A stretch of DNA of 64,000 nucleotides from Torreya grandis (GCA_037957365.1 JARHVA010001739.1:1178001-1242000), one strand, 5' to 3'. Numbered from the stretch's first letter, positions 36,366 to 49,429 are shown. The notes: a model not told the origin generated them from the letters alone. Program-made: numbers and translations.

Positions 36366-37620
36366 TTGAGTATTCTATTATTTGCAAAGTTAGAAGGACT
36401 AAGATCCTCCTTTAAAGGTGATTCATTAAAGCAACTTGTCTCTAAGTTAAGTGTTTATCATAAAATAAGAAGACAAATTTGGAGCCCAATTGAAGGACAA
36501 AGTTTTGCTACAAAGGAGTGTTTAGATTGTTATAATTTTGGGACACCTAAATTTTATTTTATTGAACTTCCTTTGATTGAAGATTATAATAGTTATTTTG
36601 ATCAATCAAAGGCTTATAGTCCTATTTACTACCCAACACCTTCTTAACAAGTTGAATATCCTCCTAGGTTTGATCCCCCAAGTCCACCTCACTCACCCCC
36701 TCATAGCCCTTTACCATCTGATTTTGAACTCATCATTAGACCATCATGAGGCATAGAGATTAGGATGAGAATGAATATCCTACATTCAAAACTCCAAAAT
36801 TTAGATCTATTAACTTTGATGAAATGGAGGGTTACCCCAATGAAGTTACAAAGGAGGTAAGGAATAAATTCCCTAAGTTTCAAGGGAATAATGCAATGAC
36901 TGGTGAACAACATTTGAGGGATTTTCACATTATAATAAAGTATTGATTGGTTGAACATGAGGATCTATGCATTATTATTTTTTTTTTGCACACACTTGAA
37001 GGTGATACACGTGAATGGTATAATTACCTTCCTCATGGATGCATAGAATCATGGAAACAAATGAAAAATGCTTTCAAAATATAGTATGGTGATAGAGTTG
37101 ATCGTAGTTTCCTTCTTGCTGAATTTGAAAACATAAAGAAGAACCCTAATGAGTGTGTGCAAGATTTTAATACAAGGTTTGATAATACTATGATGAGGTT
37201 GCTTGATAATATTAGGCCAAGTGATATTGCTTGCTTGATCAAATACGGTGATGCATTTGATAATAAGGATGCATACTACTTGAGGGACAAGGCTTCCAGA
37301 AATCTGAGGTTGACATTCAACATGGCCATCCAAATTGAAAATAATATAAAGAATGTGGGAAAGCCTCTAAATAAAAGGGCTGATGTAAAGCTAATCAATC
37401 CTCAAAAAATTCAGACTAATTAGAATGCCAACCTTGAGGAGACTATGAAAACATTGGCAACTGACGTCAATGAGATGTCATACAAGTTAGATAGAGCTAA
37501 GAAGGGGATCCCTCATGGATCTTCTATTCAGGAAACAACTTAGAATCATAATCAAGTACAAGGGAGATCATCTTTCCATAATATAGATAATGATAGAGGG
37601 AAGAGACCATCCCAAAATGA
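36366..37620 (+). pseudogene. Gypsy gag, broken
   Basis: Pieces include MSILLFAKLEGLRSSFKGDS near the start, a Pro-rich linker (about 36,660-36,720), then the gag core in another frame: FPKFQGN, the HTLEGDTREWYNYLP block, SWKQMKNAF, AEFENIKKNPNECVQDFNTR and DKASRNLRLTFNMAIQIE. This is Retrotrans_gag. The continuation to 37,620 is polar and holds no visible zinc knuckle. Several stops. Confidence 0.75.
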
Positions 37621-38259
37621 TAGAAATTAGAATAGAGGAGTTGGAAAGGAAGTTCTTGATCCGTTGAATGCCAAGGTTAATGTTATAGATTGTGATCTTG
37701 ACATTGATTGGTGTGATACATGCTTCCTCCCCATCCTCTTTGTGATACTATTAAACAAATTGATGAAGATGTAGAGGAACCTGAGTCTGCATCTAAAAAT
37801 GATGAGATTATGATGTTTGACTACCAAATATCCTAAAGTAAAATGTTTGCCTCCAAAAAATTATTGAGTGCTACTACCGTTGATCAATTTTAGATGTAGT
37901 GGAAAATAGTATGTGTCCAAACTTTTGAGTCTATTTTTTATGTAAATATGACATAAGCATATTATTTGACCAATCATGAATTTGAGTTTTTAAGATATAT
38001 GATGATTAAAAAGCATGATAGGGAAATTCCTTCAGTTGAGGATAAGCAGATGTTAATTAATGCAACATTTACCCAAGAGAAAGAAGGTCTAAGAATCAAG
38101 CAACAATGTGCTTATGCTTAATAGACTACCCTTGCAGATCCAAGGGAAAAGGATGTAAATAAGGAAGTTAAGAAAACTAAATAGGTCCCTAAGTTTTCCA
38201 ATCTAGAACCTACTTCCCAAATTGTCAAACAGAAAGGTGCTCCGGCTAAGAGTAGATAA

Positions 38260-38990
38260 CCTTTGTTGTCCAATATTCCTAAGGGTATAAATGATTTAAG
38301 AAAAAATCCACTCTTGAAAAATGTTGTTAGGAATGCTAACTCATCCCATCATGTTCCACCTATGACTTTAAATGATTGTATTCCTATTGAAGGTATTGTC
38401 ACCTTTCATACAAATACTCCCCATCCTCAATACAATGTATGTGATATGGCCCAATTATTAAGTCAACTAAAAATCACTATGCCACTTGTTGAGTTGCTAT
38501 GAATACCAAAACATAGGAAGTTATTTGAATATTTGGAGTTTAATGAGAATGCAGATGCCAATGAGATCACTTCACCACAAATACTCCTAGATGATGATGA
38601 AGAGTCACATGAGGTTATTGAACTAGCCCCAAAGGTTTATTTGGAGAATAAATTGATAAAAATGCAGCTGGATGTTGATCCCTTTTACACAACCCTATTG
38701 ATTAATGGTTTAATTGTGCACAACTATATGTTTTATTTTCTTGCAATGTGATGCCCCTGGGTGTCCTTAATGAGTTTAGAGTGGAAATAACATCTACCTT
38801 TGGCAAATCTTATGCCATGAACTCAAGAGAGGTTCTAGTTATTGGATAAATTAAAGTATTGGTAGTTCATTTCAGGTAAATTTTTGAATATGGATATGGT
38901 AGTTTTGGATTTCCCTCCCAAGTGGGGGATGTTACTATCAGTAAAATGGGCTGACAACATGGATAGTAGTGTTTAGCTGGACCTTTCTTA
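38260..38990 (+). pseudogene. Gypsy pre-protease/protease remnant, active site lost
   Basis: The frames 38,263-38,502 and 38,533-38,751 end in DPFYTTLLINGLIVHNYM. In related elements the D-S-G-A active site of the aspartic protease follows directly. Here a frame change and substitutions remove it, although SCNVMPLGVLNEFRVEI is readable just after in another frame. The protease is therefore dead. Confidence 0.6.
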
Positions 38991-39186
38991 CACCACCATT
39001 CCTTAAGAGGGTAAGGTGGTCAAACTTATAGAGAGCCTAAAATGTTACATGTACTTGAAGATCCAAAATAAGCTCTAAATTAGGTGTTGTACACTTATGT
39101 AGATCTAGGTAACTTTATTGGAAATATTGATTGTGTTGAACAATCTATTATTCTTGACGTTGAGTTTGACAAATAAAGTATGATGT

Positions 39187-39655
39187 TTGGAGAATGTGTT
39201 TGAGGGGGCTTGCTCCAATTTTAGAAATGGATTTGGGGATGTCTTCAATGCCCCTAATAAAAAATCTTTCAAGTTTTATTTCAAGTTGTGTTTTAAGTGT
39301 ACTAACAACACTATTGAATATGAGGCACTAGTGCTTGGTTTAAGGATTGCTCGAGAACATGGAATTACAAGTTTGATTTTAAAGGGTGATTCTAAGTTAG
39401 TGGTTAAGTAGGTCTGAATCACTTATGCCACCAAAAACAAAAGGTTGAAACAATATAGAAATGCTATATGGGATTTGTTGGAATTATTTAATGCTTTCAA
39501 TATTTGTTATCATGATAGAAGTTTCAATGAGGAAGCTAACAGACTTACAGGGTTGGGTACTCAATTTAAAAGCAAAAATATGAACCCTTGCTATCAGTAT
39601 CAAGTGGAGGTACATTTTAGACCCTTAATCCTAGACAATATTCATCATTAGTAAG
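39187..39655 (+). pseudogene. RNase H (aRNH-type) located between protease and RT
   Basis: MENVFEGACSNFRNGFGDVF, then CTNNTIEYEALVLGLRIAR, ILKGDSKLVVK, KQYRNAIWDLLELF and HDRSFNEEANRLTGL match the type-I RNase H fold (first acidic residue region, TNNxxEYEAL glutamate, GDS aspartate, late N-E-A-N-R in place of the usual N-xx-AD). It stands upstream of the RT. Two stops (near 39,409) interrupt it. Confidence 0.7.
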
Positions 39656-40019
39656 TTTTTGATGATGATGATCAGATCAAAAAAATTCTCAATTACAAAG
39701 TTAAATTTCAAGATCATATAATAGACTTGTTATCCATGGTTCACATGGGAAGGAAACTTTGTTTGGGAAAGACATCATTCAACTAAAGACAAACACTATT
39801 CCAAAGGGATTGATGAGTTTAGAGGCATATTTTGATGCAACAAACTGAATCACAACTTGATATCTTTTTATCTCAAAAGATGCAACTAAATGCAATTTGG
39901 GATCTCATGAAAATCTAAGAAAGTTTTGGCTTGGTACTCACTTGAGTGCAGAAGAGAAACAAGCCTACAAGCAATTGATAAAGAAGTATCAGAATTACTT
40001 GGCTTGGTCTTATTCTTAA

Positions 40020-41280
40020 TTGAAAGTGTATAGAGAGGATTTGTTTCAACATGTCATCCCATTACAACTTGATAACAAGACTTTTAGGTATAATCATAGA
40101 CCTATCAACCCCATCTTGGCCACCAAGATGTGGAAAGAGTTAAAGAAGTTAATGAACTATAGTATTCTTCAGCCTATCATCATCATGGGTGGAAAACTTA
40201 GTCCCTGTAAGAAACAAGAATGATGACATTCGCTTGTGTAGGGATTTTATAAATTTGAATAAAGCTTATCTAAAAGACAATTACCCTCTGCCTAATATGG
40301 ATAACTTAATGCAAAGTGTTATAGGATCAAATATTTTATCCACATTGGATGGTTTCTTAGGGTATAACTAGGTTGTGGTAAAAGAATATGAGATATCCAA
40401 GACTACATTTATAATGCCTTGGGGCACTTATATCTATATGAGGATGCCTTACAGGTTAATGAATGCCAATGTAATGTTTCAGAGAGCTATGGATGTTGCC
40501 TTTATAGGGGTAATTAACAAGTTAATTGTAGTGTATTAGGATGACATTATAGTGTAATCCAAAAATAGAAAAGAGCATTTGGATCATCTATAAAAGGTGT
40601 TTCTTAGATGCAAGGAATTTAGTATTTCCCTTAATCCAAAAAAGTCTCACTTTGGAGTATAAAAGACTAGGTTATTGGGACATATAGTGTCTAAGGATGG
40701 TGTCATGATAGACCTAGAGAGAGTGGAATTCATTGACAAAGTGCCTATCTTAGGATCCAAGAAGGGAATTCAGTCCTTCTTTGGACAAATTAACTGTGTA
40801 AGAAGGTTTGTGTCCAACTTTATAGAGATCACTCTGCCTATTACTTCTATGTTAAAGAAGGACCAAACCATCAAGTGGGAGGATAAGGCTATACAATAAT
40901 TTAATGACATCAAAGGAGATTTAAAGTCTACCCCTATCTTAGCTAGTCCTAATTACACTAGGGAGTTTCAAATATTCTTTTTTGCATCACAAAGTATTGG
41001 ATCTATTGTTATATTTCAAAAGGGTCATGATGGTTACAAACAACCCATAGCTTTATTAAAAAAAAATATGCAAGGATCTGAACTGAATTATACTATCATG
41101 GAAAAGTAATCTTTCATACTCATGAAAGTTGCTAAGACATTCAGACCCTACATTTTGATTTCAAAGATTATTGATTACATCTCGCATACAATGTTTAAGG
41201 ACATCATAACTTAGATTAAAGTATCAAGTAAGAGGGTCAAGTGGGTCAACAAGTTGAAAAATTACGACATGGAAATCTAG
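40020..41280 (+). pseudogene. Gypsy reverse transcriptase with connected RNase H, broken
   Basis: Visible blocks: the NLVPVRNKNDDIRLCRDF stretch, LNKAYLKDNYPLPNMD, LSTLDGFLGYN, GTYIYMRMPY, then VVY-stop-DDI at 40,531-40,545 (the DD pair is intact but a TAG precedes it), SLNPKKSHFG, LLGHIVSKDGV, FFGQINCVRRFVSNF and a decayed RNase H (YTREFQIFFFAS). It is interrupted by at least eight stops. It reads in the same direction as gag and integrase. Confidence 0.85.
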
Positions 41281-41499
41281 ACCACCAAGCTAGTGAGATA
41301 GATGGCTTAGCCAAGCTCATGGATGTGACCAATTTGCAAGCTATGGAGGTAAATAATGTTGTTTTTAATATTGATGATTCTTTGATTAGAATTAGCATGT
41401 CTCTGTGGTATAAGGACATTGTTTATTACTTTAAAATTTTGAATTATCTCCCTAAATTGGATAAGAGCAAAAGGATAAATCTTAAACTTGTATCCTAAA

Positions 41500-43210
41500 A
41501 GTATCTCTTGACTGAAAATGGAATGGCATGGAAGAATCTAGATGGGGTTCTCCTAAGATGTTTGGTATAAGAAGAAACTATCGATTTAATTAAACACTTT
41601 CATAGTAGAGTATGTGGTGGTCACTTTGCACCTAAAGTCATAGCTCATAAAATTTTGAGATTTGGTTATTGATGGCCATCATTATTCAATGATGTTTCAC
41701 AAAAAGTATGAAGATGTGATAAATGTCAACACTTTGTTGGAAGGTTAAAAGCTTCTAGTTTTTTCCCCTATAACCTTTAATAATTGAATGCCCATTTAGA
41801 CAATGGGGAATGGATTTTGTTGGGGAGATTGCTGATATGTCAACTGCTAGACATAGGTGGATATTGGTTTCAACTAATTATTTCACCAAATGGGTTGAGG
41901 TGGTCCCTACGAAGAAGGCCACACATCAGATGATCATGGATTTTATATTGAATTAGATTATTTGTAGATTTGGTGTGCCTGTCAAGATAATTGTTGATAA
42001 TGCCATACATTTTAGAGCTAAATCTTTGGTGGAATTATGCAAATAATATGGGATTGCATTAACTTATGCTTCCAATTACAACCCTCAATGGAATGGGCAA
42101 GCAAAGTCCAGTAGTAATAATTTGCTCAAAATCATTAGAAGATGTTTAAAAGCTAACAAGAATAAATGGGGTGAATAGCTGAAATATACCTTGTGGGTGG
42201 ATAGGATCACACCTAAGAGAGCCATAGATAAGATCCCTTTTAATCTTGTATATGAATCTCAAGCTATTTTACCTATGAATTTGTAGTTACCAACCTATCA
42301 GCTCATGCAACAGCTAGGACAAGATGATGAAGTTAGCCACTATGAAAGTAAAATTGATCCAAAACTTGAAAGCTTTGGTTGAAAGATAATTCAAGAAACA
42401 AGAACAAAATAATTCAAATAATGCTATCTCTGAGAAGAGATGTTTTATTGATCAAATTTGCAGAGCCAAACATATGCTTATCTCTGAGAAGAGATGTATG
42501 ATTTACTTTTCAAGTTACATCTTCATTTATATAGGTTTTTAAGGTGTGGGGAGGATGTGGAAGGTCACCAATATTGAGGTAGATGAATTGGTTCGACTTC
42601 CATGATTTACAACAATACAAAATTTGAGGAATTACTATTTTTAGAAACTTACTATTTTTAGACTGCACTACTAAAATTAAAATTTGGGACACTTCCATTG
42701 GGTTTTAGGGGGTCAAACTTTATTGAGAAAATATCTATACCATCTCAAGATGTTCCCCTCATTATTAGATTTCCAATAGTTCAAACAGTGAGTCAATTGG
42801 AGCTACAGTGCAAAGTTATGGCTCCCAGAAGTTTCGCCATCAATTGAGGTGGACCCATCACCCGAATTGTCATCTGAATTGTTGCCCGGATAAAAAATGA
42901 ACTATATTATTAAGATCTGATGAATCTAGAAGACAAGCTCATGTGAGACACCTCAAGTTCAAGGAGAGACTCAAAATAATATTTGACAGAAAGGTTGCTC
43001 CAATAAATTTTTAAGTAGGATATCTAGTTTTACCGTGAGACAACAGACATGAGGAAAAAAGCAAATATGGTAAATTTGATGCCTTGTGGATGGGCCCTTA
43101 TTCTATCAAATACAAAATTAGGGAACACAATTTCTTCTTAATAGACATAGATGGTGAGATACTAGAACTACCAGTTAATGGTAGACATCTGAAACACTTC
43201 TTTGATTAGG
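41500..43210 (+). pseudogene. Gypsy integrase, catalytic Glu lost and split by a 494-bp insert
   Basis: Zinc-binding part: HFHSRVCGGHFA and CDKCQ. Core: QWGMDFVGEI (Asp 1), IVDNAIHF (Asp 2), then NGQAKSS, where the family has NGQAESS. The third catalytic residue is thus Lys (codon 42,104-42,106), a G-to-A change. The reading stops in NLKALVE at about 42,380 and resumes at 42,923 with DESRRQAHVRHLKF and GEILELPVNGRHLKHFFD. A dispersed repeat (42,398-42,891) lies between. Confidence 0.82.
42398..42891 (+). repeat. Dispersed 494-bp repeat inserted in integrase
   Basis: Starts AACAAGAACAAAATAATTC and ends GTTGCCCGGAT. It is homologous to 50,562-51,034 (same strand) and to 50,040-50,513 (opposite strand). 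It contains two ATCTCTGAGAAGAGAT palindromes. The class is unknown; a solo LTR is possible but TG...CA ends are not seen. Confidence 0.7.
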
Positions 43211-43689
43211 TCCATGATTATTTAAAATAATGCATAATGTCTAGTTCTATTGTTTTATTGCCCCTCTACATAAGGCTTTGTTTTTAAAGTTCCTTTCATT
43301 ATGTGTTCATTCTTAGATCCTCTTGATCTATTTTTTTGTATTCCCTTGTTTTATTGGGTATTTTGAAGGTGTTTCATAAGAAATTACCATAATTCTAACT
43401 ATGTGGCCCAAGGAATTGGCATTTGGTCTTATTTTATGGGGTTCTTTGTACACCTGAAACGGGTTTACATCCCCAATGAGAGCCATTATTGGTGCCCAAA
43501 TTTGACTAAAAATTTTATTCCCTTCTCGAGAAAGTGAGTGCCTAAAATCTTAATTGTTGCCCCCAATCCACAAGTGTTCATCCTGAATACAACCCCGCTC
43601 TTGCATTTGTGTTGTGTAAACCCTATAAAACTTTATTTTAATTAACATTTAATGTTTTAATGTCTTTTATCATGTTTTGGTTGCAGGAT

Positions 43690-46600
43690 CCATGGTGTCA
43701 AAATGTCAGGATGAATAAAAATGTGACTTGGTGTGTTGCAAAAGAATAAAGGTCTCGAGACTCCGAGCGAAAAAAAACAACATGAAAATGCAAATTTGTA
43801 ATTTGCAAATTGTAATAAAATGTTTGAATCCCTCTAAAGCACATGTTTGCATCTTAGATTGATGTGCCTACCACATGGAGGTCAAAAGTCAAAGGGATTG
43901 GTAGAGGGTTTCAAGGAAAAATCAAGTCTTGTAATTTGCAAATTGAACATAATATCCTGAAGCCCATAGTATATGGAAAGGTGTGAAGCCCAATGGTGGA
44001 GATTTTAGTAGGGATAGTAACATCAAAATGTAAGTTTTAAATTGCAATTTACATTTTACATATAAAAATCTAAAACCCATAAGTCAACCAAAATCTAAGG
44101 TAGAAGTACAAAGCTAAAATGCAAAATGGAAACTTGCAAATTGCAATGTGCAAGAAAGGTTCTGAATCCTACGGTTAACCAATGGTCAAGTTCAAGAGAG
44201 ACATTAGCATGGAGGTCAGCAGAAATATCTAGCAAGAAAGTAACATTAATTTCCAAGTATAATTTGCAAATTAAAATATGTGTTTGAAGGTCTGCATCCC
44301 GTGGATGTGTAAAGTGTATGCAATGTTTAAAAAACTAATGCCATGTGTCTCCAACTGGTTAAGTAGTGATTTAAAAGTAAAAGGAGACAGATGTTGTTTT
44401 ATTTTCTCTCAATGTTACAAGAAGCTTCATTTGAAAAACTAAAAATATTTCTAGAGTCACTAGATGCCCAATCAACATAGTCTCTAGAAACCATGATTCT
44501 GTTACCTTTAACCGATGGATCTCGATTATAATCAAACCCATAGTATTCCAAATTAACTATATGGGAGGTAGTTAGACATGTGTCAAACACACTCATCCTT
44601 TCAAGCCCATTCCTCATGACTAGTCTCTTGGCATCATGTTCACAATACACTACATTTATTAGCATGGAGGAAGGGATTATCCCATTCTTCATGATAGCTC
44701 ACAGTCAAGGTGAAGACCTCAAGTATAGAAGCATGTACGCCCTTTGAGATAGTACCCTATCAAGATCTACCTAGTTTACCTTGAAATCATTGATATTATA
44801 CCAAGCCCCTTGGAAATTCTTCACATAACATAGATAATGTCCAAAAAGGGAAACATTTATCATATCTAAATGCACAAAGACTACATAAAGCTAATACGAT
44901 GGTTGTTTGTCAGCCATTCCACTCATTTATGGTTTCATGTTCAAGGTTTCAAGGAAAATAACATGCTTGTTGAGTTTACTAAACTTCCCAGATTGAAATC
45001 TTTTCGAAGCAATGGCTATTGCTGAGACAAAAAGAATGCTAGAATTAAAAAACATCATCAACATGAGAAAGGAGTTTTTAGTTTCTTAGGAGCTGAGGTT
45101 GGTGAATAAGAGGATTTATATGACTGCAGCCATGGACATGGCCTTGGAGGATAATCAATTTCTTCTATAAGAATAGGAGTTTGGCATGGAGAGGTGTGTT
45201 CCTATCAACAAAAGTGGTAGCAAAAACATTGAAGCTTGAAAGAATAATGTAGAAAAGAAGTTGTGTTACAACTGCCATGTTTTAAATGTCCACACAGAGA
45301 ATCAATAGCAGACAGTCCAATGCAAGTCAAAATTACAGTAGAAGTTTTCAAAACTCAAAATAAAATTGCAATCCACATGGAATCTAATGAGGCATAAAGT
45401 TTCTAAGGTGTTGACTTAAAATGTCAAATCAATAGAGCTTTGGGTGGAAAAAACTACATGAAATGCAATGAGCAAATTAAAAATTGCAAAATGCATACAA
45501 AGTTTCAAAACCTGCCAACCATGTAAAGTTGTAGCTCAAGTTCAAAATCCCCTACAAGGTAAAATAAAGCAAAATATGCACAAATCACTATTAAGTTTGG
45601 TGGTAAAAATCAAAAAAGGAAAATGTGAATGGGCAAAAGCATGGGCAAAGTCAATGATAAAAATGTAAAAATAAGAATAAAGTGCCATTTCCAATATTTG
45701 GCTAATGTTGAAGAGCTCCATGGATGAGGATGATTGTTATAAGGGTTTTGAGACCAAAGTGGACCATTGGAAGCATACTCAAATGGCCATGGATCCCACA
45801 CTACCTCCATTATAGCTAGAGCAGTTTGATGTCATCATTACAAAGCTAAACGCATCCTTTGGATTGCATAAGGAGGAGGGTAGCCATCATCCACAAACTT
45901 CCAGTTGGGAAAATGATTAGTTAGAGAGCAAAGAAAAATAGTTTCACATGAAGACAAAATCAGTTTTACTCTCAAAGATAATATTCTCCCTCAAGCTCAA
46001 TTGCATCAAGTTTCCAACCAAGCATATCAAAGTTCATTTTAAATTTCATCATTACATGAACAACCACTTACCAGAATGATTTCCTTACAGAGCATGAACT
46101 TCCAGGCATGATCAAAGGCATCTTCTAGATGGAGCATCTTAGAGGAATATTTTGGGTGAGAGATATATATAAGTAAAGAGGACTTGTCCTCTTTACAGAG
46201 GTTGTTGATTTTCTTTCTATGGTTTAAGCTTTTCAAATTTCATAAAGCTAGTATTTGTTTTATCTCTCTTGATAAGGTGATTGTAGTTGTACAGTCATTA
46301 GAAAACTTTGAGAGCATGTATGTGTCTCCCCTGTTTTAGAGCAAATCCATTATGTATTTCCCCATGTTAACATTTTGAAAAATGATGTATCTAGATTTAT
46401 TTTTAAGATTAATGAAAAACATCTGTGATTTTTTCTCTCTCTTATCAATGAAGTGAAATGACACATTCTTTATGCATTGATGATTGGGTATTTGATCTTA
46501 TGTCAATTAAAGGTAGTCATTTTGGGCATAGACTTAGATTATAAATTATTTTCTGCATTGTGATTTGGGAATGTTGCGTTGATAATCTTTTAAGGACACC

Positions 46601-46980
46601 CTAGATTTATGGAGTTGAAAGGAGAAAGTGCTTGAATCTTCAATTGTAGTGTATGCTTTGGGGTGTCAAGGGTCATTTGAATGCTTGCATTGGTTGGCAT
46701 CAATGAATGCAGACTAATCCTGATGGTTTTCTTTAGCTTGTTTATTGGTCTTTTACATCTTGAATGAATGATAGCATAGTTGTTGAAGGATTTCCTTGTG
46801 TTGAAAGCAACCACACTCTTTTATATATATACCTAACTCATCCTACATGTCCTACCCTTGCAATTAATACATGATGTTGAATATTCTAAGTGTTATTTTC
46901 TCACAAATGCATAAATGGTATATACCTAAAATGTGTATGTATTTGGTCTCTGAAAACTAGCATTGTAATCTTCCATTTGG
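43690..46980 (+). repeat. 3' LTR of large gypsy element (cut by copia)
   Basis: Aligns with the 5' LTR from about 43,975 on. The start near 43,690 is estimated from where integrase-side sequence ends; it is not fixed by a clear polypurine tract. It ends at 46,980 where the copia LTR begins. Confidence 0.75.
44399..45030 (-). pseudogene. Captured UBP/USP gene fragment, 3' LTR copy
   Basis: Better preserved around the His-box than the 5' copy: [44 protein letters not shown] and NDFKV are readable at about 45,000-44,770, followed by VDLDRVLSQRAYMLLYLRSS and a tail to 44,399 that aligns with the other copy (VNLEYYGFDYN, SRDYVDWASSD). It keeps the Gly-His-Tyr catalytic signature of the C19 peptidase family but has in-frame stops. 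Antisense to the gypsy element. Confidence 0.72.
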
Positions 46981-47225
46981 TATTAGCATATTAATATTAC
47001 CTTAGGCTATTTGCTCAAGTATATTATTTTTATAGTGGTTTTAACCACTTAGGTAAGTAGGTTTCATGAGCTTATCTATTTTACGCTACCTGTTGCTTTT
47101 GGTTCCACCCACCTCCGTGTTTTTTGGGTGTCTCTCTTGTGCCTATATAATAGGATTTTCATTTTATTATAATATATGATGGTAATTTGATCAATATCAT
47201 TTCATTCTCTTTGTTGATTCTAATT
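46981..47225 (+). repeat. Copia 5' LTR
   Basis: Begins TATTAGCATATTAATATTAC and contains CTATATAATAGG as a TATA-like element. The end is estimated; no convincing PBS was found. Confidence 0.6.
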
Positions 47226-48208
47226 TGGTAATCAAAACTTGTGGTTTAGAAATCTTGGGAGGAAGCTTGTGAATTAAGATAGGACAAAATCGTTAGGGAG
47301 GAGTGTGAAGCACTTGGTGGAGTGTCGTGAGAGGGAGAATAATCAATTTTTTCTTGTGATCAACCGAAAATCCAAATTAGCAGAGAAAAGGTAGAAAAGG
47401 TTTGTACACTCTATGACAGAGAGAAAGGAGGACATAGGAGAGGCTAACAAGCCCAATTTATTTTCATGTTCTCCCATGTAGGTCATACATCATACAACAC
47501 CTGGAGGAAAGCCAAAATATTCATCTAGTGTTTGTTTCTCCTATTTAGTAACTCTATAAATTTCTATTGGCCAGGAGAAGACAAGAGCATCTGACAGAAT
47601 TGAATTCGGATGAGAATTGGCTCTGTAATCAGTCAATGAAGATTTACAAGTTGGCCACTTGCACATGTCAATTTTGATTGGTTAAAAATTCTTATGAATT
47701 TTTTTTTACTAAAGTTTTAATCCACCAATCACAAATTAGTTAAATTTGTTTTCTAAATTGGAAAATTTAATTTATTTGTTCAAACTTCAGAAATTGATTT
47801 TTACCAAAGGTTTTCCTTGGAGGAACACATTTAATTGTGTTGGGAGATAACAATAAAGCCAAATCGGTTAAAAATTTCACCATTTTCTAGGTTTTGTATC
47901 TAGATGTTGACGAAGAATAAATTTTTCAAATTAAAGTTGTAGATCTCCCATTTTAATTATTTTGATCCATTTTTGGTGTTTTTAAAGATGAAAATTTTAA
48001 AATTTCCTAAATGGTGTTGCGTTTTTTGCTAAAATATGAAGGTATTGACCAGTTTGTGATTTGAATCAGTGGGTAGGATGAATTTTATGTAAAGTCATTA
48101 TAGTTTTTCCAGTATTTGCATTTTTTGGAAAAACTAGGTCAAAATGGCTAGTTTACAACACCTCTTGTTGCTAGATTCATAAAAATTAATAGATAAAAAT
48201 TTTAGTTT
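47226..48208 (+). other. Copia leader
   Basis: Untranslated-looking region between LTR and gag; no domain seen. Confidence 0.4.
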
Positions 48209-49310
48209 GTGGAGTCAGAAATTTTGATGATATGTAAATATCATAATCTTGATCAAATAGTGATCGGTAAAGAGCAAAGGCCTACCATAGGTACCATTGA
48301 CTATTACAAACATCATCGTGAGGCTCTTATGTTGCTAAAACTATCAGTAGTAGATAATTTAATCTTAGAGGTAAAAAATATGACCAATGTATCAGCTTTG
48401 TGGACTAATCTTACTTCTAAATATCAAGATTCTAAAGTTGGTAGGATATTATATTTGAAGAATTTGTTGTTTTCCACTAAGATGCAGAAAGGTGGCTTTG
48501 TTTTTGAGTTTTAGTTGCAAATCAAGGATATCAGTGATCAATTAAAGGTTGTGCATAAGCTTGTTAATGAGCAAGATTTGATTGCTCTAGTTATGTAGAA
48601 TCATCCACCTTCATTTGAGTCATTTATGTATTCATTACATGTGATTGTTCAGATACAAGCTTTGGACTTTGAAAAGTTGTCCACATAGCTATTGCAGAAG
48701 GAGAGACGACATGAGCAAATAGTGTTGTCTACATCTTTTTCTATAGAGAGTGCATTCTTCATCAAGGGAAAGGGTAAGCAGTTTGGTAAAACTATTAGTT
48801 CTCTAACATAAACTTCACAAGTAAATGGTTTTAATAAGATATCTAAGTGGAAATGTTTTTACAGTAAGCAACCTAGTCATCTTTAAAAAGATTACAGGGA
48901 AAGACAACAAGATATGGCTAACCCCAGAAAGAAATCTCATCATGCAAATACAGATGAAGGTGAAGGCCAGAAAACATCTCTTGATTTTTCTTTCATGGCT
49001 TCCAGTGATAATTTTGTGATGGATTGAGCTTGGTACTTTGATTCAGGGGAATCTCACCATTATACATGCCATAAGGATTGGTATGTGAATTTTGTTGAAA
49101 ATGATAGTAGTAATGAATCTGTGTCTTTGGGAGATGGTAGAACTCATTTTGTGAAGGGATATGGTAATGTTGAGATCAATTTTAATGGTGAAGTTCAGTA
49201 TAAATTTAATAATGTTAGGTATGTGCTTGATACAAAAAAAAAAGTTCTTTCAATTAGTAAGATCACTTCAAAATCTGATTTTGTTGTAAAATTTAAAAAA
49301 TAATAATGTT
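48209..49310 (+). pseudogene. Copia gag and protease, broken
   Basis: MESEILMICKYHNLDQIV, TIGTIDYYKHHREAL and ALWTNLTSKYQDSK match the copia gag core. A decayed zinc knuckle (CFYSKQPSHL, second Cys lost) is near 48,855. Protease: WYFDSGESHHYT near 49,030 keeps D-S-G. SLGDGRTHFVKGYGNVEI and VRYVLDTKKKVLSISKI complete the protease. Multiple stops. Confidence 0.8.
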
Positions 49311-49429
49311 TAGTCACTACCAGATATAACAAGATTATTGTTGTTGGGATTGGTGAGAAAGGCTTGTATTAGCTTATAGATCCACAGAGGACAAAGGAAA
49401 ATGCACTTGTAGTGGTTGATTGAAAAATT

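Larger units (their letters stand above)
32640..46980 (+). mobile_element. Large Ty3/gypsy element with >3-kb LTRs, Asp-tRNA PBS and upstream RNase H
   Basis: 5' LTR about 32,640-36,104; PBS 36,111; gag from about 36,366; protease remnant about 38,690; RNase H about 39,187; RT and its RNase H about 40,020-41,280; integrase about 41,560-43,210; 3' LTR about 43,690-46,980. Every ORF is broken by stops and shifts. The 3' LTR is cut where a copia element entered at 46,981, which corresponds to 35,670 in the 5' LTR. The remaining about 430 bp of LTR is not found on the far side of the copia element. Confidence 0.85.
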
